Assembly (NCBI RefSeq): GCF_022601685.1
Contig: NZ_JAKUML010000010.1
Coordinates: 1-64,000 of the forward strand
Origin: Acinetobacter sedimenti
GTDB lineage: Bacteria > Pseudomonadota > Gammaproteobacteria > Pseudomonadales > Moraxellaceae
Direction of reading: 5' to 3'
DNA: 64,000 nt
Shown here: positions 59,301 through 64,000 of the stretch, one piece after another
Numbering within the stretch: position 1 is the first letter of the stretch
How the letters are laid out: the number at the start of each line of letters is the position of its first letter
Notes under the pieces: generated by a model
Told to the model about the DNA's origin: nothing
Databases searched by the model: none
What the model saw: only the letters and a program-made list of their open reading frames with translations
Made by a program: the position numbers and the translations under genes

Positions 59301-61430
59301 TTAGGTTTTTAATTTTAAATCAACCAATTCCGCTTGAAATTGTGCTTGCAACTGTTTCACCACATTTTGCGAACGAATCTTCTGTTCTGCCACATCATAG
59401 GCATTTTGCTTACGCTGTTGTTGTAACTGAATCGGACTATGTGAATCAAGCACTGTATCGCTCAGTTCTAGCTGCATATTTAGATTTAAAGCTGTTAAAG
59501 CATCTTTTAAATCAGGCAAAAAATTCTGCAACATATTTAAGTAGTTGGCTTCGATATGTAGCGTACTTTTGCCTGCAATCTCACCTTGCATCACACCACG
59601 TTGCGCCAACTCTTTTACTGCGGGTGACAATGCCGACTGACGAATCCAATAATCCCATTTCGCCACATCCCACTCACCTTCTAAAGTTTGCACTTGAGGT
59701 TGTAATAAGGTGCGTGGATCATCAACATTCAGTGTTTCGATTGGATTTAAAACAACAACTTCTTCTTTCTGTGAAATGGTCTGTTCTTGAATAACTGCTT
59801 GATCAACCGTTTCTTGGGTATCTATTTCTTCTTGAAAATCATCTTGTTGAATTGGTTCTGCTTGAACTAATTCAGGTTCTAATTCTTCCTGTTGAATTTC
59901 TTGAGCGTGTATTAATTCTTGCGCTGTTTCGTTCTGCTGAATCGGTTCTTCAACACCTGTTTCAGATGAAATTTCGGTTTGCGCCTTAAGATTTAATTCT
60001 GCTTCACTTTGCGTAGTATCAGTAGAAGATTCAATATCCTGCGTCTGCGTTAATTCAACGTCATGATTTGCTAATTGTTGATTTTGTAATTCATTATTCA
60101 CTAATTTTTGGTTTTCTAATTCCACATTTTCATTTGTTGATTCAATGTGCTGTTCATGATCAAAATCATTATTTTGATCTGTAATCTGTTCTGAAATATG
60201 TTCGTTGACTTGAGAAGTTTCAGTAATTTTCTGATTTAAATTTTGTTCAATTTTTGAATTTTCTACACTATGCTGAACAGTTGAATTTGTAACTTTATTG
60301 ACGTCAGTATTTTCATCAATTGTTGGCTGAATCACTTCATTAACGGACAATGGACGAAATGCCAATAGTCGCATGATGCACATTTCAAAGCCTTGCTCTG
60401 GTGTCAAAGCAAGGCTCAAATCAGATCGCCCTTGCACAGCGATTTGATAATATAACTGCAAATCTTGCGCTTGGATTTGCTTTGCCAACTTTATTTTATA
60501 ATCGGCATTTTGTGCAGTCTGTGCATTATTCACATCGCCCAAAATTTGTATCACCGCCAATTCATGTAGGATTGAAATCAGTTGCTCTAACACATGTTGG
60601 ACATCAATCGCTTGCTGACGCATATGTTGCACCAACTGCGCTACAACACCTTTTTGATTTTGATGAATCGCATCTAATAAATCAAAGACTAAAGTTTGAT
60701 CAATCAAGCCCAGCATGTCGATCACATCTTGCGTTGCCACCTGACCTTGACCATAGGCAATCGCTTGATCGGTCAAAGACAAAGCATCACGGAGCGAGCC
60801 TTGAGCAGACTCGGCGAGTTGCCACAGCGCATCGGACTCATGTTCGATCTGTTCCGTATTTAGAATTTGATCAAGATGGTGAAAAATTTCATCTTTGGCG
60901 AGCGGTCGTAAAGTAAATTGCAAACAGCGAGAAATCACCGTAATTGGTAACTTCTGCGGATCGGTGGTCGCAAATAAAAATTTAACGTGTTCAGGCGGTT
61001 CTTCTAAGGTTTTTAATAATGCGTTAAAGCTATGCGTGGACAGCATATGCACTTCATCGATCAGGTAGACTTTGTATCGACCTTGCGTCGGTGCATAAGG
61101 TACATTTTCAAGCAATTCTCGAGTATCTTCAACACGAGTCCGTGACGCGGCATCAATCTCGATCAGATCAATAAAGCGCCCTGCATTGACCGATTTGCAA
61201 ACATTACATTGCTCACAAGGCGTTGCGGTTACACCCGTTTCACAGTTTAGACACTTTGCCAAAATCCGCGCAATGGTCGTTTTACCTACGCCACGAGTCC
61301 CAGTAAACAGATAGGCATGATGCAAACGCCCTCGTGACAAAGCACTGCTTAATGCTCTAGAAACATGGCTTTGTCCCACCAATTGACTAAAATTTTGTGG
61401 ACGATATTTGCGTGCAAGTACCTGATACAT
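59301..61430 (-). CDS. dnaX: DNA polymerase III subunits gamma and tau
   Basis: Clamp-loader ATPase of the replicative polymerase. The 709-residue protein has Walker A FTGTRGVGKTTIARILAKCL near residue 42, a zinc module CLNCETGVTATPCEQCNVC, DEVHMLSTHSFNALLKTLEE (Walker B and sensor), and a helical domain III to about residue 370. Residues about 375-590 are a low-complexity linker rich in Gln, Glu, Asn and Thr. The C-terminal part (WDVAKWDYWIRQSALSPAVK) is the tau domain. I saw no obvious slippery A-run near the end of domain III that would give a short gamma form. Confidence 0.94.
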   Translation of the reverse strand: MYQVLARKYRPQNFSQLVGQSHVSRALSSALSRGRLHHAYLFTGTRGVGKTTIARILAKCLNCETGVTATPCEQCNVCKSVNAGRFIDLIEIDAASRTRVEDTRELLENVPYAPTQGRYKVYLIDEVHMLSTHSFNALLKTLEEPPEHVKFLFATTDPQKLPITVISRCLQFTLRPLAKDEIFHHLDQILNTEQIEHESDALWQLAESAQGSLRDALSLTDQAIAYGQGQVATQDVIDMLGLIDQTLVFDLLDAIHQNQKGVVAQLVQHMRQQAIDVQHVLEQLISILHELAVIQILGDVNNAQTAQNADYKIKLAKQIQAQDLQLYYQIAVQGRSDLSLALTPEQGFEMCIMRLLAFRPLSVNEVIQPTIDENTDVNKVTNSTVQHSVENSKIEQNLNQKITETSQVNEHISEQITDQNNDFDHEQHIESTNENVELENQKLVNNELQNQQLANHDVELTQTQDIESSTDTTQSEAELNLKAQTEISSETGVEEPIQQNETAQELIHAQEIQQEELEPELVQAEPIQQDDFQEEIDTQETVDQAVIQEQTISQKEEVVVLNPIETLNVDDPRTLLQPQVQTLEGEWDVAKWDYWIRQSALSPAVKELAQRGVMQGEIAGKSTLHIEANYLNMLQNFLPDLKDALTALNLNMQLELSDTVLDSHSPIQLQQQRKQNAYDVAEQKIRSQNVVKQLQAQFQAELVDLKLKT

Positions 61431-61571
61431 GGGTGATCCTTAAGTAAGCCTGCTTAGCATACCTTGTTTTTCATTCGCTTTCATCAATAATGATTTTGCT
61501 AAAATCAAAACCAACAGTGTAATGACAAAGAAATTTCATCAACATTACTTTGAGATGACTTTTAGTTAAGT

Positions 61572-62333
61572 TTAAATTGGATTCGGCAATTCAATATAAT
61601 AATGATGCGTCAATTGAAATTGCTTAACTAATGCTTCTGCTAGTCGTTGTACACCATAACGCTCCGTGGCATGATGACCCGCAGCGAAATAATCTACATC
61701 ATATTCCAAAGCTTCATGATAAGTACGCTCACTCACCTCACCCGAAATATAGGCATCACAGTCTAAAGCCGCTGCTTTATATAGGAAATCTTGCGCACCG
61801 CCTGTACAAAAGCCAACTTTTTGAATAGTCGATTTGCCTGATGCAATATGAATCGGCTGTTGCTCTAACACGTCGATAATTCGCTGATTAAATTGATCAG
61901 GAGTCAATGCCGTTTCTAGTTCACCGACATTCCCGATTGGGAAACGCTCTGAACTATCCAAAGCACCTGTGATGTGAATACCTAATAATTCTGCCAAAGC
62001 TGCATTATTACCCAGCGTTGGGTGTGCATCGAGTGGTAGATGATAAGCAATTAAAGACACATCCGCTTGCATCAGTTGTTTGATGCGTTTGCCCTTAATT
62101 CCTGTCAAAGGGCTAGGTTCGCCTTTCCAAAAATAACCATGATGTACCAAGAGCGCATCAGCTTTTAAGTCCAGTGCTTGCTCAATCGCCACTTGAGAAG
62201 CCGTAACACTACTTACCAAAGTTTGCACTTCAGCTTTGCCTTCGATTTGCAAACCGTTTGGGCAATAATCTTTAAACTGCGAAACCTGTAAAGTCTGCTC
62301 GCACCACGCCAATATTTCTGTAAGTGTCGCCAT
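61572..62333 (-). CDS. Nif3-like dinuclear metal-binding protein (YbgI family)
   Basis: A protein of about 253 residues from the ATG at 62333. Members form toroidal hexamers with a dimetal site but have no proven general reaction; GTP cyclohydrolase type 1 type 2 is an old annotation without firm support. Motifs are FKDYCPNGLQIEG near the start, DALLVHHGYFWKGE with metal-binding His pair, YHLPLDAHPTLGNNAALAE, and the C-terminal SGEVSERTYHEALEYDVDYF with AAGHHATERYG. An upstream ATG at 62354 is an alternative. It is divergent from pyrC. Confidence 0.87.
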   Translation of the reverse strand: MATLTEILAWCEQTLQVSQFKDYCPNGLQIEGKAEVQTLVSSVTASQVAIEQALDLKADALLVHHGYFWKGEPSPLTGIKGKRIKQLMQADVSLIAYHLPLDAHPTLGNNAALAELLGIHITGALDSSERFPIGNVGELETALTPDQFNQRIIDVLEQQPIHIASGKSTIQKVGFCTGGAQDFLYKAAALDCDAYISGEVSERTYHEALEYDVDYFAAGHHATERYGVQRLAEALVKQFQLTHHYYIELPNPI

Positions 62334-62468
62334 TTTTTCAATCAAAATATTCATAAAACTTGTTTTCAGTCTAACAAGAAATAGCCGAAATAACTGCAAA
62401 CTTTTCGCACAATACACTTAGGAAATTTAAGGATTTTGCTTTATCATGTGCGCAATTTCATTTGTGGT

Positions 62469-63524
62469 ATGAACGTCTTGGATAGCATCACTATTTTACA
62501 ACCTGATGATTGGCACGCACATCTTCGTGATGGTGAATCGTTGAAACGAACAGTACCTGACCTCGCCCGTCAGTTTAATCGTGTGATTTGTATGCCAAAT
62601 TTGGTGCCACCAGTAAAAACAGTGAGCGAAGCGCAAGCATATCGTGAACGTATCATGGCGCATGTGCCTGAAGGTGTGAATTTCGATCCACGGATGGTGC
62701 TGTATTTCACCGATCATACCGTACCTGATGAAGTAGCAAAGATTAAAGCTTCAAATGAAGTCAATGCGATTAAACTCTATCCTGCGGGTGCGACAACAAA
62801 CTCCGACAGTGGTGTCAGTGATATTCGCAAGGTCTATCATGTTATTGAGCAGCTTGAAGAACACCAAGTACCGCTTTTACTTCATGGTGAAGTGACACAC
62901 AATCACGTCGATATTTTTGATCGTGAAAAACGCTTTCTCGATGAAGTATTGACCCCTTTATTACGTCAATTCCCAAACTTAAAAATGGTACTTGAACACA
63001 TTACCACAGCTGATGCAGCCAACTTTGTCTTAGAACAAGGTCGTAATGTCGCAGCAACGATCACACCACAGCATTTATTGTTTAATCGTAATGATTTATT
63101 GGTCGGTGGCGTGAAACCGCATTTCTATTGCTTACCAATTTTAAAACGTCAAAGTCACCAAACCACCTTGCTTGAAGTGGCAACCAGTGGCAATCCAAAA
63201 TTTTTCTTAGGCACAGATTCTGCACCACATGCGCAAAGCAAAAAAGAAAATGCGTGTGGCTGTGCAGGTTGTTATAGTGCGCCATATGCGATTGAGCTAT
63301 ATGCCCAAGCCTTTGATCAAATGGGTAAAATTGAAAAACTTGAAGGTTTTGCAAGTCACTTTGGCGCAGACTTCTATGGTCTAGCTCGCAATACTGATAC
63401 CATCACTTTAGTGCGTAAACCACAAACCATTGCTGAGCGTATGGATTATTTGCCAAACGATGACATCATCCCGCTCCATGCAGGACAGACGATAGACTGG
63501 TCTGTTGTTTCGGGGGGAAGTTAA
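62469..63524 (+). CDS. pyrC: Dihydroorotase, class II
   Basis: Zinc enzyme of pyrimidine synthesis that closes carbamoyl-aspartate to dihydroorotate. The 351-residue protein begins [20 protein letters not shown] from the ATG at 62469; the frame runs 11 codons further but homologues start here. Metal ligands are seen in DWHAHLRDG (HxH), [13 protein letters not shown] (carbamylated Lys), [16 protein letters not shown] and [10 protein letters not shown] (Asp). Two bases separate its stop from the next gene, rnt, so they are co-transcribed. Confidence 0.95.
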   Translation: MNVLDSITILQPDDWHAHLRDGESLKRTVPDLARQFNRVICMPNLVPPVKTVSEAQAYRERIMAHVPEGVNFDPRMVLYFTDHTVPDEVAKIKASNEVNAIKLYPAGATTNSDSGVSDIRKVYHVIEQLEEHQVPLLLHGEVTHNHVDIFDREKRFLDEVLTPLLRQFPNLKMVLEHITTADAANFVLEQGRNVAATITPQHLLFNRNDLLVGGVKPHFYCLPILKRQSHQTTLLEVATSGNPKFFLGTDSAPHAQSKKENACGCAGCYSAPYAIELYAQAFDQMGKIEKLEGFASHFGADFYGLARNTDTITLVRKPQTIAERMDYLPNDDIIPLHAGQTIDWSVVSGGS

Positions 63525-63525
63525 A

Positions 63526-64000
63526 ATGAGTAATGAAAATCAAGCTGTACAAAGTCAAAACGAAGCTACCAATAGCAAATCTAGCAATGAAATCCCTCTG
63601 ATTGGACAGCGTTTTCGTGGGTTTCTACCAGTTGTTGTCGATGTAGAAACAGCAGGTTTTAATGCACAGACTGATGCACTCTTAGAAATTGCCTGTATTC
63701 CAATTGTCTATGATGAACATGGACAATTTACGCAAGGCGAAGCTTTTCAAGCACATATCAATCCTTTTGTAGGCGCAAATCTTGATCGTCGCTCGCTGGA
63801 TTTCACTGGAATTGATCCGTTCAATCCGATGCGAATGGCAATGGCAGAAGATGAACGTGACGCATTAAAACGTATTTTTAAATCATTAAATACTATTCGC
63901 CGAGAACAGCAATGTACGCACTGCGTGCTTGTCGGTCACAATGCGCATTTTGATTTGGGTTTTTTACAAGCTGCAATTGCTCGCACAAGTACGAAGAATC
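63526..64000 (+). CDS. rnt: Ribonuclease T, N-terminal part (runs off the window)
   Basis: 3'-to-5' exoribonuclease that trims tRNA and other stable RNAs. Only the first 158 codons are in the window. A polar start of about 20 residues is followed by IGQRFRGFLPVVVDVETAGF, with the first acidic pair of the DEDD exonuclease family, then NAQTDALLEIACIP and, near the edge, VLVGHNAHFDLGFLQAAIAR, the Asp-containing second motif. GGGGGG and AAG lie just before the ATG. It is two bases from pyrC. Confidence 0.92.
   Translation, partial: MSNENQAVQSQNEATNSKSSNEIPLIGQRFRGFLPVVVDVETAGFNAQTDALLEIACIPIVYDEHGQFTQGEAFQAHINPFVGANLDRRSLDFTGIDPFNPMRMAMAEDERDALKRIFKSLNTIRREQQCTHCVLVGHNAHFDLGFLQAAIARTSTKN

Noticed and set aside
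60401-60916. A 171-codon plus-strand frame inside dnaX
   Set aside because: It lies antisense to conserved clamp-loader motifs and has no recognisable features.

Overview
The window is a 64-kb piece of a gammaproteobacterial chromosome, AT-rich and almost wholly coding. Gene content and protein style point to Acinetobacter or a close Moraxellaceae relative: a Vfr-type Crp protein with an acidic tail, a thiolase with a basic Ser/Thr/Lys-rich N-terminal extension, a long-form FabG, the pyrG-kdsA-eno-ftsB-ispD order, a cyoABCDE operon and type I-F-like CRISPR repeats. The species cannot be named from the sequence alone. No rRNA or tRNA gene was recognised.

Layout. 1-369: the end of an IS3-like element enters from the left edge, followed by three decayed type I-F-like CRISPR repeats and the sthA terminator. 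370-3.4 kb: sthA and lipA, separated by a 266-bp MITE-like palindromic element. 3.4-11.4 kb: a GFA-type protein, YceI, transketolase, an OsmC protein, vfr, an atypical tyrosine-phosphatase-like protein, a DAHP synthase and a TauE/SafE permease. 11.6-14.9 kb: lpxB, then a scar made of a frameshifted TerB-like relic, a 1275-bp IS3-family insertion whose orfA carries a stop, and the 5' stub of a cation/proton antiporter gene. 14.9-17.7 kb: a serine hydrolase, and arsC-arsH behind a perfect dyad. 17.8-22 kb: a MaoC hydratase, a long FabG and a thiolase, likely acyl-CoA or beta-oxidation-type chemistry.

22-29 kb: rsuA, a GNAT enzyme, a lone RelB/DinJ antitoxin-like gene, and the minus-strand cluster pyrG-kdsA-eno-ftsB-ispD (CTP, KDO, glycolysis, division, isoprenoids). 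29-36 kb: two unknown lipoproteins, azlCD, a nitronate monooxygenase, and prfA-prmC-MFS. 36-42.7 kb: a glycine-zipper protein, a luciferase-like oxidoreductase, divergent ppsR/ppsA, and a GYF-RDD membrane protein. 43-49.3 kb: cyoABCDE (cytochrome bo3 oxidase) and rpsF-rpsR-rplI. 49.5-64 kb: ahpF, trmB, an acyltransferase, a DUF4349 lipoprotein, a GST, a YebC protein, a DUF1287 protein, metR, a small lipoprotein, an RhlB-like helicase, dnaX, a Nif3-family protein, pyrC, and the start of rnt, which runs off the window.

Most of the window is housekeeping. The accessory signals lie at the left edge (IS plus CRISPR relic), in the MITE, and at 12.9-14.85 kb. I found no complete new defence or mobile system. 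The less ordinary signals are the thiolase extension with its own internal start site, the ars dyad, the shortened phosphatase loop, tandem repeats before vfr and fabG, and paired hairpins before the glycine-zipper gene.
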